DNA from: Petroclostridium xylanilyticum | Lineage (GTDB): Bacteria > Bacillota > Clostridia > SK-Y3 | DNA length: 64,000 bases | Assembly (NCBI RefSeq): GCF_002252565.1 | Contig: NZ_NPML01000018.1 | Location: 62,001-126,000, forward strand | Reading direction: 5' to 3' | Shown here: positions 42,893 through 52,320 of the stretch, in pieces | Layout of the letters: each line of letters starts with the position of its first letter | Position numbering within the stretch: the stretch's first letter is position 1 | Notes under the pieces: generated by a model | The model's database searches: none | Told to the model about the DNA's origin: nothing | What the model saw: only the letters and a program-made list of their open reading frames with translations | Made by a program: the position numbers and the translations under genes

Positions 42893-43539
42893 TTATAGAT
42901 ATTCTGTTCTTTTTTCTTCCTTCAATCTGTCCACAATTTTTTTGACATCCTGTGCTTTATCCTTAGGACAAACAAGCAGTGCATCATCCGTATTAACTAT
43001 AATCATATTTTCCAGTCCGACAGTGGCAATCAACCTCCCACTGCCGTACACAATGCAGTTCTTTGTATCCACCCCGACGTAATCCGCTCTTACGATGTTG
43101 CCGTTCTCATCAGGCGGAAAGATAGCCCCAAGGGCATCCCAACTGCCCACATCATTCCAGCCAAAGTCTCCCGGGATTACCAGCACTTCATTGGAGCGCT
43201 CCATGATTCCGAAATCGATGGAGATGTTCTGAAGCGTGGGGTAAATCTGTTCCAGGACTTCTTTTTCCTTATCCGTGCCAATAAACTCTGTAAATTCCCG
43301 GATGCGGTCATAAATTCTGGGCAGAAACCGTTTAAAGTTTTCAATAATAACCGATACTTTCCATACAAACATACCACTGTTCCATAGATAATTCCCTGAA
43401 GCTATATACTGCTTTGCCTTATCAAAGTTAGGCTTTTCTACAAATTCCAATACTTCAAATACGTCTTCGCCATAAGGCTTGTATTTGTTGAAATTAATGT
43501 ATCCATATCCTGTAGAAGGAAATGTCGGTTTAATTCCAA
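42893..43539 (-). pseudogene. Truncated duplicate of manC (3' part only)
   Basis: This 650-bp segment (about 42890-43539) matches 44944-45593 with one difference found by eye (ATGCGG versus ATACGG near 43310). It holds the frame for residues 143-357 of ManC but lacks the N-terminal GGGGTRFWPLSR nucleotide-binding region. No upstream start with a ribosome binding site is seen; the first ATG is 43450 (185 residues). It is therefore a recent partial duplicate, probably non-functional. At 43540 it joins sequence from the Uma2 gene's 3' end. Confidence 0.9.
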
Positions 43540-43562
43540 AAATACCGCCTTTAAATCAATTA

Positions 43563-44882
43563 CTAAACTCCAACACCAAAATATTTGAAGCCCATGGCTT
43601 CTACTTCATGTTTGATATAAATATTTCTTAGATCAAAAAATAAAGGCTTATTAAGCAGCTTTTTCAATAACACCAAATCCATATTTCTAAATTCATGCCA
43701 TTCAGTTACAATTACCAGTGCATCAGAGCCTTCTGCCACATCATATGCGTGTTTACAATACCGGATATTCTCCTCTATATCGGCAAAAACTTTTCTCGCT
43801 TCCTTCATGCCTTCCGGGTCATAAGCCCTTATTCTGGCTCCTTCAGCAACCAAATCATTTATAATGGCAATAGACGGAGCTTCCCGCATATCATCGGTCT
43901 CCGGCTTGAATGTCAGCCCCAGAACCCCTATCGTTTTACCTTTTAAATCTCCCACCTGGTTTTTGATTTTATCCACCATGAGATGCTTTTGTCTTTCATT
44001 TGCCTCAACGGTTGTCTCAACCAGTGACATCCTGCATCCATATTTCCTGCCTATCTCTACCAATGCCCTTGTATCCTTGGGAAAGCAGCTTCCCCCATAA
44101 CCCGGGCCGGCATGTAAAAACTTGGGGCTGATGCGTCCATCCCTTCCCATCGCCTTTGCCACCTGCTGTACATTGGCGCCTACCTTTTCACAGAGATTTG
44201 CAATTTCATTGATAAAAGTAATCTTTGTTGCCAAAAATGCATTGCAAGCATACTTGATCATCTCGGCCGTTTCAATATTTGTCACAATAAACGGGGTCTC
44301 ATTAAGGTAAAGGGGCCTGTATACCTTTTTCATAATTTCTGCCGCTTTTTCACTTTCCACTCCCAGTACCACCCGGTCAGGATGGGTAAAATCCTGAAGC
44401 GCTTTACCCTCCCTTAAAAATTCAGGGTTGGATACCACATCAAACTCATAATTTACGCCTCTTGATTCCAACTGTTCACGAATAATCCTTTTTACCTGCT
44501 GCCCAGTTCCGATGGGTACCGTACTTTTATCTACCACTACCTTGTATTCATTCATGTACTTCCCGATATCAGCAGCTACTTGATATACATAAGACAAATC
44601 TGCTTCTCCGTTTGCTGCCGGCGGCGTCCCAACGGCAATAAAAATAACTTCTGAATTTTCTACCGCATACTGCTTGTCCGTTGTAAACTCAATCCTGTTG
44701 TTTTGCCTGTTACGCTCCAAAAAAGTCTCCAATCCCGGTTCATAAATAGGAATCCCTCCGCTATTAAGCAAATCAATTTTTTCTTTATTAACATCTACAC
44801 AGATAACATTGGACCCAAAATCAGCAAAACACACGCCGGACACAAGACCTACATAACCTGTACCAAATACACTAATCCTCAT
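43563..44882 (-). CDS. ugd: UDP-glucose 6-dehydrogenase
   Basis: Oxidises UDP-glucose to UDP-glucuronate for the polysaccharide, 439 residues. NAD-binding VFGTGYVGLVSGVCFADFG, the YACNAFLATKITFINEIANLCE helix, catalytic cysteine in GPGYGGSCFPKD, and the C-terminal domain GVLGLTFKPETDDMREAPS are all present. GGAGGGC lies upstream of the ATG. Oddity: its last codons and stop lie in a 28-base segment almost identical to the Uma2 gene's 3' end (42068-42095), so the C-terminus was reshaped by recombination. Confidence 0.95.
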   Translation of the reverse strand: MRISVFGTGYVGLVSGVCFADFGSNVICVDVNKEKIDLLNSGGIPIYEPGLETFLERNRQNNRIEFTTDKQYAVENSEVIFIAVGTPPAANGEADLSYVYQVAADIGKYMNEYKVVVDKSTVPIGTGQQVKRIIREQLESRGVNYEFDVVSNPEFLREGKALQDFTHPDRVVLGVESEKAAEIMKKVYRPLYLNETPFIVTNIETAEMIKYACNAFLATKITFINEIANLCEKVGANVQQVAKAMGRDGRISPKFLHAGPGYGGSCFPKDTRALVEIGRKYGCRMSLVETTVEANERQKHLMVDKIKNQVGDLKGKTIGVLGLTFKPETDDMREAPSIAIINDLVAEGARIRAYDPEGMKEARKVFADIEENIRYCKHAYDVAEGSDALVIVTEWHEFRNMDLVLLKKLLNKPLFFDLRNIYIKHEVEAMGFKYFGVGV

Positions 44883-44946
44883 AGCTGCCCTCCTGTGAGT
44901 GATAGATTCATATTCTCATGATTCTTTACCTTTTCTCTAACTCAAA

Positions 44947-46020
44947 TTATAGATATTCTGTTCTTTTTTCTTCCTTCAATCTGTCCACAATTTTTTTGAC
45001 ATCCTGTGCTTTATCCTTAGGACAAACAAGCAGTGCATCATCCGTATTAACTATAATCATATTTTCCAGTCCGACAGTGGCAATCAACCTCCCACTGCCG
45101 TACACAATGCAGTTCTTTGTATCCACCCCGACGTAATCCGCTCTTACGATGTTGCCGTTCTCATCAGGCGGAAAGATAGCCCCAAGGGCATCCCAACTGC
45201 CCACATCATTCCAGCCAAAGTCTCCCGGGATTACCAGCACTTCATTGGAGCGCTCCATGATTCCGAAATCGATGGAGATGTTCTGAAGCGTGGGGTAAAT
45301 CTGTTCCAGGACTTCTTTTTCCTTATCCGTGCCAATAAACTCTGTAAATTCCCGGATACGGTCATAAATTCTGGGCAGAAACCGTTTAAAGTTTTCAATA
45401 ATAACCGATACTTTCCATACAAACATACCACTGTTCCATAGATAATTCCCTGAAGCTATATACTGCTTTGCCTTATCAAAGTTAGGCTTTTCTACAAATT
45501 CCAATACTTCAAATACGTCTTCGCCATAAGGCTTGTATTTGTTGAAATTAATGTATCCATATCCTGTAGAAGGAAATGTCGGTTTAATTCCAATTGTTAT
45601 TAATTTATCCGTTTGCTCAGCCAAAACCGCAGCTTTTTCCAATATATTGGTAAAACCTTGCCCATCAGTAATATAGTGGTCAGACGGAAACACACACATT
45701 ACTCCATCTCCATATTTCTTCATCAGAACCAGCGCAGCATATATAATACACGGAGCCGTATTTCTTGCGGCCGGTTCTACCAGTATGTTATCATGCGGTA
45801 CATATTCCAAGAGCACATCTTTTATCAATTTCTCCTGTACTTGATTTGTTACAATAAATGAATGTTCAAAGGGTATAATTCCATCATATCTTTTAATCGT
45901 TTCATTAATCATTACATCATTTCCACTGATGTTAAGTACCTGCTTAGGTGTAGTCTGACGGCTTAAAGGCCAGAAACGGGTACCGCCTCCTCCGGCCATG
46001 ATAACAGCATATCGATTCAC
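44947..46020 (-). CDS. manC: Mannose-1-phosphate guanylyltransferase (GDP-mannose pyrophosphorylase)
   Basis: Makes GDP-mannose for the polysaccharide, 357 residues. The N-terminal pyrophosphorylase signature is IMAGGGGTRFWPLSRQTTPKQ; VFPSDHYI and VEKPNFDKAKQYI follow, and FGWNDVGSWDAL lies near the C-terminus. The GTG start at 46018-46020 has GGGGG six bases upstream and overlaps the TGA of the leader ORF by two bases, so coupling is likely. The second catalytic isomerase domain of long ManC proteins is absent. The 3' 650 bp is duplicated at 42890-43539. Confidence 0.95.
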   Translation of the reverse strand: MNRYAVIMAGGGGTRFWPLSRQTTPKQVLNISGNDVMINETIKRYDGIIPFEHSFIVTNQVQEKLIKDVLLEYVPHDNILVEPAARNTAPCIIYAALVLMKKYGDGVMCVFPSDHYITDGQGFTNILEKAAVLAEQTDKLITIGIKPTFPSTGYGYINFNKYKPYGEDVFEVLEFVEKPNFDKAKQYIASGNYLWNSGMFVWKVSVIIENFKRFLPRIYDRIREFTEFIGTDKEKEVLEQIYPTLQNISIDFGIMERSNEVLVIPGDFGWNDVGSWDALGAIFPPDENGNIVRADYVGVDTKNCIVYGSGRLIATVGLENMIIVNTDDALLVCPKDKAQDVKKIVDRLKEEKRTEYL

Positions 46021-46085
46021 AGTATACCCCCTTCCATTATATTACTAATATCAAGGATATCCAATGCAACAGCATCCATCTTCAT
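46017..46085 (-). CDS. Leader peptide ORF, copy B (22 aa, MKMDA-VALDIL type)
   Basis: MKMDAVALDILDISNIMEGG then IL, preceded by AAGGG. Its stop codon overlaps the manC GTG start. The codons for GGG-GGT double as the manC ribosome binding site. It is homologous to the leader ORF before the Uma2 gene, with mainly synonymous changes. Confidence 0.5.
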   Translation of the reverse strand: MKMDAVALDILDISNIMEGGIL

Positions 46086-46114
46086 GATTTCCCTTATTAT
46101 GGGCATCTATATCC

Positions 46115-46143
46115 ATTTTATCATACATTCCATCTATTGTAAA
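46115..46143 (-). promoter_or_regulatory. Promoter of leader-ORF module B
   Basis: TTTACA (46138-46143), a 17-base spacer and TAAAAT (46115-46120) on the minus strand, 30 bases before the leader ORF. Conserved in module A. Confidence 0.7.
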
Positions 46144-46187
46144 TCTACCATGTGCCAAACTGTTGTTGGTTTTAACAAGTAAATATT

Positions 46188-46220
46188 AATCCTTTCTGCA
46201 TTTGTAGTGCAAAAAGGATT
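46188..46220. promoter_or_regulatory. Inverted repeat of leader-ORF module B
   Basis: AATCCTTT / AAAGGATT with inner TGCA/TGCA and a TTTGTAG loop, almost identical to 42832-42864. It lies 40 bases downstream of the sugar-transferase stop codon and 45 bases upstream of the manC promoter. Confidence 0.7.
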
Positions 46221-46259
46221 GCCAAATAGCTTAATGTGTCAGTTTTTTATGATACTCAT

Positions 46260-47678
46260 TCAATATGCTCCGCCTTTTCTTAATAAAACAACACCTACAG
46301 TTTTAAAAATTAATTTTATATCCAACCATATCGACCAATTGTCTATATATGCTGTATCCAGTTTTACGATTTCTTCAAAATCATTAATTGCATTTCTACC
46401 GCTTACCTGCCACATTCCTGTAATACCAGGTTTTATACTGAGTCTTCTCCAGTGATAATGTTTATATCTCTCAACCTCGTCCAATGTAGGAGGTCTTGTC
46501 CCCACAAGACTCATATCACCTTTTAATACATTCCAAAACTGCGGAAGTTCATCTATACTGGTAGCACGTATAAATTTACCGACTTTAGTAATTCGTGGAT
46601 CATCTTTAATTTTAAAAATTGCTCCATTCATCTCATTCTTAGCCATGAGTTCCTTTTTTCTTTCTTCGGCATCCATATACATTGAGCGGAATTTATAACA
46701 TTTGAAAATCCTTCCATTCTTCCCAACTCTTTTTTGTGAAAAGAAAATGGGACCAGGAGATTCAATAAGTATGGCAGGCGCTACAAAAATGAACACAATA
46801 GCCGTAATTATAATTCCCACAAGCCCTCCGGCAATATCCAAGAGCCTTTTTAAAAACAACTGCCATTCATCTAATGAAACTGTATGGAAAGTAACTACAG
46901 GCAACTCTCCAATCGTACCAATTTTAGTTTTTGCTATTTTAAAATCAAATAAGTCTACAATCATATTCATTGTAATTCCCATTGCTTCACATTCAAGTAC
47001 ATAAGGTTCTATCTTGTTAAATGAATCTTTTGGTATTGCTAATACAACTTCATCTATTACATACTTTCTTATAATAGATATGATATTATTAATATTTCCA
47101 AGTACATTTAATTCTTTGTTATATTCATCCTTATCATTTACTTTTACATACCCAATAATGTCAATTAATAGATTTGAATTATCTTCAACATACCGAGTAA
47201 ACTGATGTGCAAGCAAATCAGTTCCTACAATCAATATTCTTTTATGATTTCTTTTTGTCTTATTGGCATAATGGAAAACAATTTTGATACCTAGTCGTTC
47301 AATAGCTAAAAGAATAAAATTCACTACCGCAAAAATCCCATAAAATAGTCTACTGAAGCTATTGTCTTTCATAAAATAGAAAATTGCTGCAATTGTAATT
47401 ACCGCAAGTGCTATAGAAGAAAATAATTTTAAAAAAATAGAGAAAAAAGATTCTTTATTTTTTAACTCATAATTACCAAAAATATAAAGACAAATTGGCC
47501 AGAGAGATAGCATCACCCAAAGAACCCACAGGTATTGATTCAATGTTCCTATTCTGCTATAGTTTTTAGCAAACCAATGATTCCTTAGATAATATGCTAG
47601 AAAAAATGACATACCTGTAAGTATGATATCTATAAGAATTGTAATTCTTTTAATAAAACTTAATGTCCCCCTATCCAT
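46260..47678 (-). CDS. Undecaprenyl-phosphate sugar phosphotransferase (WbaP/CpsE type)
   Basis: Starts each polysaccharide unit by moving a sugar phosphate onto undecaprenyl phosphate at the membrane. 472 residues. About four N-terminal helices are followed by a CoA-binding-like domain (RILIVGTDLLAHQF). The C-terminal catalytic domain has KRLLDIAGGLVGIIITA, a KCYKFRSMYMDAEE segment, and PRITKVGKFIRATSIDELPQ followed by WNVLKGDMSLVGTRPP. The first sugar is probably glucose or galactose phosphate but is not determined by sequence. Confidence 0.93.
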   Translation of the reverse strand: MDRGTLSFIKRITILIDIILTGMSFFLAYYLRNHWFAKNYSRIGTLNQYLWVLWVMLSLWPICLYIFGNYELKNKESFFSIFLKLFSSIALAVITIAAIFYFMKDNSFSRLFYGIFAVVNFILLAIERLGIKIVFHYANKTKRNHKRILIVGTDLLAHQFTRYVEDNSNLLIDIIGYVKVNDKDEYNKELNVLGNINNIISIIRKYVIDEVVLAIPKDSFNKIEPYVLECEAMGITMNMIVDLFDFKIAKTKIGTIGELPVVTFHTVSLDEWQLFLKRLLDIAGGLVGIIITAIVFIFVAPAILIESPGPIFFSQKRVGKNGRIFKCYKFRSMYMDAEERKKELMAKNEMNGAIFKIKDDPRITKVGKFIRATSIDELPQFWNVLKGDMSLVGTRPPTLDEVERYKHYHWRRLSIKPGITGMWQVSGRNAINDFEEIVKLDTAYIDNWSIWLDIKLIFKTVGVVLLRKGGAY

Positions 47679-47808
47679 CAGTTATCCTCCACTTTTACAT
47701 TTTAGCCCCTTTTTATATATAGTTATTTTTATATATATTTTTACGGTTTTTACAACAAATTTACGTAAAAATTAGTTGAGAGTTTAAATTATTTATATTT
47801 ATAAATAT

Positions 47809-48930
47809 TTAGAAAACCTCTTTTAAGATTTTCATGTATAGTTGTTCAGTCTGCTTACTAATGGAGTCCCAATTATATTTTGTCAAAACATATTCCTCTA
47901 CTAATTTTCTTTTTTTATAAACTTCATCAGGATTATTAACCAAAAAAGATAAAATCTGAGATAAGTTTACATAGTTCTTGTTCTCGAATGTAAAGCCTTT
48001 ATCCTCTATTACCTCTAGGTTTTCATCAATATTGCTTACAATAGAACATTGTCCATAACTCAGAGCTTCTAATAAACTTATTGGTAGCCCCTCTATTTCA
48101 GAGGGCAAAACATATACATATGCATTTGTAAATAATTCACTTAATTCTTGTCCTTGAACATGACCTGTAAAAATAATATTTTTATTATTACCTGCCAAAC
48201 TTTTTAACTTTTGCTCATAGTCGCTTGAATGACTGCTGCCCCCTGCAATGACTAATTTCTTATTAGTTAATATTTTATTATAAGCTTGTAGCAGGTAATG
48301 TACACCTTTTTCTGGAACTAACCTTGCCAAAAAAAGAATATATCCATCTTTTTGTAATCCGTATTTATTTTTTATTATTTCAGGTTCTTTTTTTAGTGGC
48401 GTATTTACACCGTTAGGTATAAATTGACTGTCTCTCTTATACTTATCATAAAGATATTTTTTCAAAGTATTAGATACAACTATAGTTTCATGCGGTATCT
48501 TACAAGCTGCTATTTCTCCCAACTTCAAATACATTTTAGCAAACTTTCCCCACTTCTCTCTTTTCCAATCCAATCCGTGAATAGTACACACAACCTTGCG
48601 AGCAAATATTCTAGGAATAAAGCTCATAGTAGAGGGACCAATAGCATGATAATGAATAATATCAAACTCTTTAAACAAGCTATGTACTGAGGATATAAAA
48701 GTATGAGTTATTGCGTCCAGATGTTTACTATTTATAGTAGGTAGCGGTATCAATTTCATACCTTTGTATTCTTTTAAACTCACATCAGTATAATGCGGTC
48801 TCGTATAAATATAAACTTCATGCCCCATACCTGCCAAACGTTTTCCTATCTCTTCTACATGAATCTCTATTCCACCAGCTCTAGAAGAAACACCTTTTTG
48901 TCCAATCATTGCTATCTTCATACTAATCAC
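47809..48930 (-). CDS. Glycosyltransferase family 4
   Basis: 373 residues, GT-B fold. The N-terminus is MKIAMIGQKGVSSRAGGIE, with a nucleotide-sugar domain LFLARLVPEKGVHYLLQAY and the E-x7-E region SEIEGLPISLLEALSYGQ. The start is GTG 48930 (AGGAG four bases upstream) or ATG 48921. Its start overlaps the end of the radical SAM gene, so translation is coupled. Donor and acceptor unknown; family members with this N-terminus are often rhamnosyl- or galactosyltransferases. Confidence 0.9.
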   Translation of the reverse strand: MISMKIAMIGQKGVSSRAGGIEIHVEEIGKRLAGMGHEVYIYTRPHYTDVSLKEYKGMKLIPLPTINSKHLDAITHTFISSVHSLFKEFDIIHYHAIGPSTMSFIPRIFARKVVCTIHGLDWKREKWGKFAKMYLKLGEIAACKIPHETIVVSNTLKKYLYDKYKRDSQFIPNGVNTPLKKEPEIIKNKYGLQKDGYILFLARLVPEKGVHYLLQAYNKILTNKKLVIAGGSSHSSDYEQKLKSLAGNNKNIIFTGHVQGQELSELFTNAYVYVLPSEIEGLPISLLEALSYGQCSIVSNIDENLEVIEDKGFTFENKNYVNLSQILSFLVNNPDEVYKKRKLVEEYVLTKYNWDSISKQTEQLYMKILKEVF

Positions 48931-49879
48931 AGATCTCCTTTCGCCATTTATTTCTTAAAATCCACCTTATTGGAAGCAAAATAGATTTTTTCATGGCAGG
49001 AGCTGCACTACCAACCATCCAACAGTTTTTAGTACAGTTTTTAACAGCTTCTCGGACTTCTTTAGCTTCTTCACCATTCCAGATTTCATCAAATGTTTTT
49101 TCTTTAATATTGCCCATTGACATATCCATACCATTGCATGGTTTAATATTACCAAATGGATCCATAAAAAACACATCAGTTCCCATCTCACATGGGAGGA
49201 ATCTGTTATTTCCTCTAATGTAATTTACTAATCCTTCATTAAAGTACGCCCTAAACCACTCTTTAGGATTTTTGCTCCTTAACATCCTCTGCTCCAATTT
49301 TCTAAATTCTTGAATTACCATTTCCTTATCTTCAATTTTGTTATCAAATTTATGAAAATAATATGAATTATGAACTGTAGCAGTTGCAAATTCCAGCCCC
49401 ATCATTTCTGCTAATGTATAGAGTTCATTTAAATCCTTTGCATTTCTATCCGATACCGTTATTCCAAATCCAATATCTTTTAAACCCAATTCATGAAGTT
49501 TAAGAAGTGTTCTTAATCCATGATCAAATCCATCTTTTATTCCTCTTAAATCATCATTTGAACTAGGTAATCCCTCAATGCTAACTCTAACTCCTATATT
49601 CGGATACTTTTTTGCTACATCAACTATCCTTTCTGTAAAATATCCATTTGTACTAACAACAAGTCTTTTTGTTTTCTTCAAAACAATAGCAATTACGTCC
49701 TCTATATCTTTTCTTAGAAAAGGCTCTCCTCCTGTAATATTTGCAAATTTTAAACTTGAAGGTATTTTTTCTATGTCTTGTGCAGTTATTTCCTCTTCAC
49801 TTTTACTTGGAAATTGCCATGTATTACACATATAACACTTTGCATTACATTTATAAGTAACAGCTATTAAAGCTTCCAT
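48923..49879 (-). CDS. Radical SAM protein in polysaccharide cluster
   Basis: 318 residues. The cluster motif is CNAKCYMC (C11, C15, C18) in MEALIAVTYKCNAKCYMCNT, with SAM-binding NITGGEPFLRKD. C-terminal cysteines CEMG, KPCNG, NCTKNC are in a SPASM-like arrangement, suggesting a second Fe-S cluster. FGNIKPCNGMDMSMGNI is typical of SPASM proteins. It lies between two glycosyltransferase genes with overlaps of 8 bases (downstream) and 1 base or less (upstream). The substrate could be a sugar nucleotide or a small molecule decorating the polymer. Confidence 0.88.
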   Translation of the reverse strand: MEALIAVTYKCNAKCYMCNTWQFPSKSEEEITAQDIEKIPSSLKFANITGGEPFLRKDIEDVIAIVLKKTKRLVVSTNGYFTERIVDVAKKYPNIGVRVSIEGLPSSNDDLRGIKDGFDHGLRTLLKLHELGLKDIGFGITVSDRNAKDLNELYTLAEMMGLEFATATVHNSYYFHKFDNKIEDKEMVIQEFRKLEQRMLRSKNPKEWFRAYFNEGLVNYIRGNNRFLPCEMGTDVFFMDPFGNIKPCNGMDMSMGNIKEKTFDEIWNGEEAKEVREAVKNCTKNCWMVGSAAPAMKKSILLPIRWILRNKWRKEICD

Positions 49880-51091
49880 TTACCTGCCCTCTTTTCTATG
49901 AATTGCTTCATTGTATATGTTCATAATCTTATCATAATATAGGTCTATAGAAAATCGTCTTACTTTCTCTCTACACTTAAATGAAAATTGATTCAAAATA
50001 TCTCTATTATTATATAAATATTTAATTTTTTCAAGCAAGTCTAAATCATTCCCAGGTTGAAATAATAATCCATCAACACCATCCTCTATAAGTTCAGGAA
50101 TACCTCCTATTTTTGCACCTATAACAGGAATACCTAAGGCTTGCGACTCCAGTACAGACATTGGACAATTCTCATACCATTCTGATGGATATACTGTAAA
50201 TAAACTATCTTGAATAAGTTTTGTCAATTCCTCTCCACACTTAAATCCTACATATTCAAGGTTAGGGTGCTTTGTAAGTTCAACTTCTAATGGTCCTCCA
50301 CCAGCAACAATAAATTTAATATTTTTTAATTTATCTATTGTTTTCAAGAGTGTATTAATCCCTTTTTCGCGAGATAGTCTACCAAAATAAAGCACATGGT
50401 CTTTTTTATTTACTTGTTTATTTCCAGGTATCTTTCCTATAAAATTATGCAATACTTTAATCTTGTCTCTGTCTATGCCAAATTCTATTATTTTATCAGC
50501 AATAAACTGACTTGGACAAATAAACGTATTAACATAGTCATAGGTTTTTAGCTTATAATATAAAAATCCTTCAAATGCACCAAGTATACTTCTTACTATT
50601 GATCCATGTATGCATTTTGTTTTAATACAATTTATATACTTCCTACCTTTACATTTTTCACAAATCTCACCAGTCTGGAAGTTATATAGTGAATGCGCAG
50701 GGCACACGATAGCAGGGTCATGAATTGTCTGGACTACAGGAATACCATATTTTCTAAATTCATAAATTATTGAAGGAGTTATTTGAAAATTGTAATTGTT
50801 TAAATGAACTACATCAGGTTTAAATCTTTCAATTACCTGCTTTACTTTTATTCTTGCCTCTCGTGAATAAATAATCTTAAAAGGATAAACTAAGTGTTTT
50901 ATAGACCTCTTATGAAAGTTCATATTATTTACTAATAATTCAGGATCTGTATCTACAATATTTCTTTCATCAAACATTCCAAAAAATTCAACTTCATTTC
51001 CCTGCTTCATTAAATAGTCAGACAATTGAAACATATAAGTTTCACTTCCTCCATTAGGATAAAGAAACTTATTTACCATCAAAATCTTCAT
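49880..51091 (-). CDS. Glycosyltransferase family 4
   Basis: 403 residues from ATG 51091 (AAGGTG six bases upstream; GTG 51100 would be alternative). The N-terminus is MKILMVNKFLYPNGGSETYM. A cysteine-containing segment (CEKCKGRKYINCIKTKC) in the N-terminal domain may bind metal, as in some capsule transferases. The C-terminal domain has LYFGRLSREKGINTLL and the SEWYENCPMSVLESQALG E-x7-E motif. It adds one sugar of the repeat unit; specificity unknown. Confidence 0.9.
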   Translation of the reverse strand: MKILMVNKFLYPNGGSETYMFQLSDYLMKQGNEVEFFGMFDERNIVDTDPELLVNNMNFHKRSIKHLVYPFKIIYSREARIKVKQVIERFKPDVVHLNNYNFQITPSIIYEFRKYGIPVVQTIHDPAIVCPAHSLYNFQTGEICEKCKGRKYINCIKTKCIHGSIVRSILGAFEGFLYYKLKTYDYVNTFICPSQFIADKIIEFGIDRDKIKVLHNFIGKIPGNKQVNKKDHVLYFGRLSREKGINTLLKTIDKLKNIKFIVAGGGPLEVELTKHPNLEYVGFKCGEELTKLIQDSLFTVYPSEWYENCPMSVLESQALGIPVIGAKIGGIPELIEDGVDGLLFQPGNDLDLLEKIKYLYNNRDILNQFSFKCREKVRRFSIDLYYDKIMNIYNEAIHRKEGR

Positions 51092-51129
51092 AGTATTCAC
51101 CTTTTTCTAACAATAAATAAAAATATATA

Positions 51130-52320
51130 TTATCTATGCATAGCTATAGCTTCTGCAAAAACTTTCCGATAAAAAGGTAACTGAGTAACCCAAGATAGCT
51201 CTTTCTCTGCAAACTTTCTTGCCTTCTTCTTTAATTCATTGTAATCCTGTAAAGGCATGTCAATTAGCACGTCAATTAATTTACTAATTTCTCCGACATT
51301 TTTAGGATTAACAATAAAACACGCATCCTGCTCACTTACAGGTATATACTGTTCATATCCTTTAATGCCTATAATACAAGGAATTCCAGATGCAATGCTT
51401 TCCGCAAGTACAGTAGTAAAAGCAGGCGGATTAGTCATATTAGGAATTACTATCAAATCAATTTTACTATATTGAAGTGGCATATCTTTATTGCTTATAT
51501 GACCCATCAATTTTAAATTCTGAGGAATACGCGGTATCAACTTTTCTCTCTCAAATTCACTAGTAAACTCTCCTATCGCCGTAAAGCCTAACTGCTTATT
51601 TTTAATATATCGGCAAGCTATGTCTATGAATGTATCAAATCCTTTATTTTCTGCTAATCTACCAACATACCCAATATTAAATATTTTTTTATTTGTACTT
51701 CTTTCAGTAAATACAAATTTATCTAAATCAATAGGCTTTGGCTTTACTATAATTTTATTAGGATCAAGATTATATTTGTTAATTAGTCTTTCTTTGCCTC
51801 CATTACTATAAGTTATAATTTTTGATACATTGTTTGCTACAATTTTTTCTATCCACCTAAAAGCCATCATTCTTCCACCATCAGCACAATCTATCCATAC
51901 AACAGGAATATTAAATAACTTACTGGCTATAAAGTTTAAATAACTTCTAGGAGTTAGTGTTGTGTAATTTGATTCGAAAATAATATCCGGTTTTATCTTT
52001 TTAACTTTAGAAATATATCCTATAGGAATTTGAAAAAAATTCGTAGACTCTACCTTTTTGAAATAAATTATTTTTTTATATAATCGAATCGAACTATAAA
52101 AAACAAACTTAAGGTTTTCTGGTATATATCCTAATATCTTTTCTACATTATTAATCTGAAAGTATTTTTGATTAAACAGCTTTTCATCAGCATAGCTATT
52201 AATCTTAGGACAAAGAAATATATACTCATCATTATACTTTTTACTTAAAAGATAACCTAATATTAGGTCTTTATGTCCTCTATATAATTCAATAAATTCG
52301 TGTGAATCAAGTATTCTCAT
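51130..52320 (-). CDS. Glycosyltransferase family 4
   Basis: 396 residues, GT-B fold. The C-terminal donor domain has IGYVGRLAENKGFDTFIDIA and VIPNMTNPPAFTTVLAESIA. The N-terminal half is more diverged and starts MRILDSHEFIELYRGHK. AAAGGAG lies before the ATG, and the start overlaps the decayed end of a methyltransferase gene. Specificity unknown. Confidence 0.88.
   Translation of the reverse strand: MRILDSHEFIELYRGHKDLILGYLLSKKYNDEYIFLCPKINSYADEKLFNQKYFQINNVEKILGYIPENLKFVFYSSIRLYKKIIYFKKVESTNFFQIPIGYISKVKKIKPDIIFESNYTTLTPRSYLNFIASKLFNIPVVWIDCADGGRMMAFRWIEKIVANNVSKIITYSNGGKERLINKYNLDPNKIIVKPKPIDLDKFVFTERSTNKKIFNIGYVGRLAENKGFDTFIDIACRYIKNKQLGFTAIGEFTSEFEREKLIPRIPQNLKLMGHISNKDMPLQYSKIDLIVIPNMTNPPAFTTVLAESIASGIPCIIGIKGYEQYIPVSEQDACFIVNPKNVGEISKLIDVLIDMPLQDYNELKKKARKFAEKELSWVTQLPFYRKVFAEAIAMHR

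Noticed and set aside
42893-43450. A second functional mannose-1-phosphate guanylyltransferase
   Set aside because: It lacks the nucleotide-binding N-terminus and is a near-exact copy of only the 3' part of manC.
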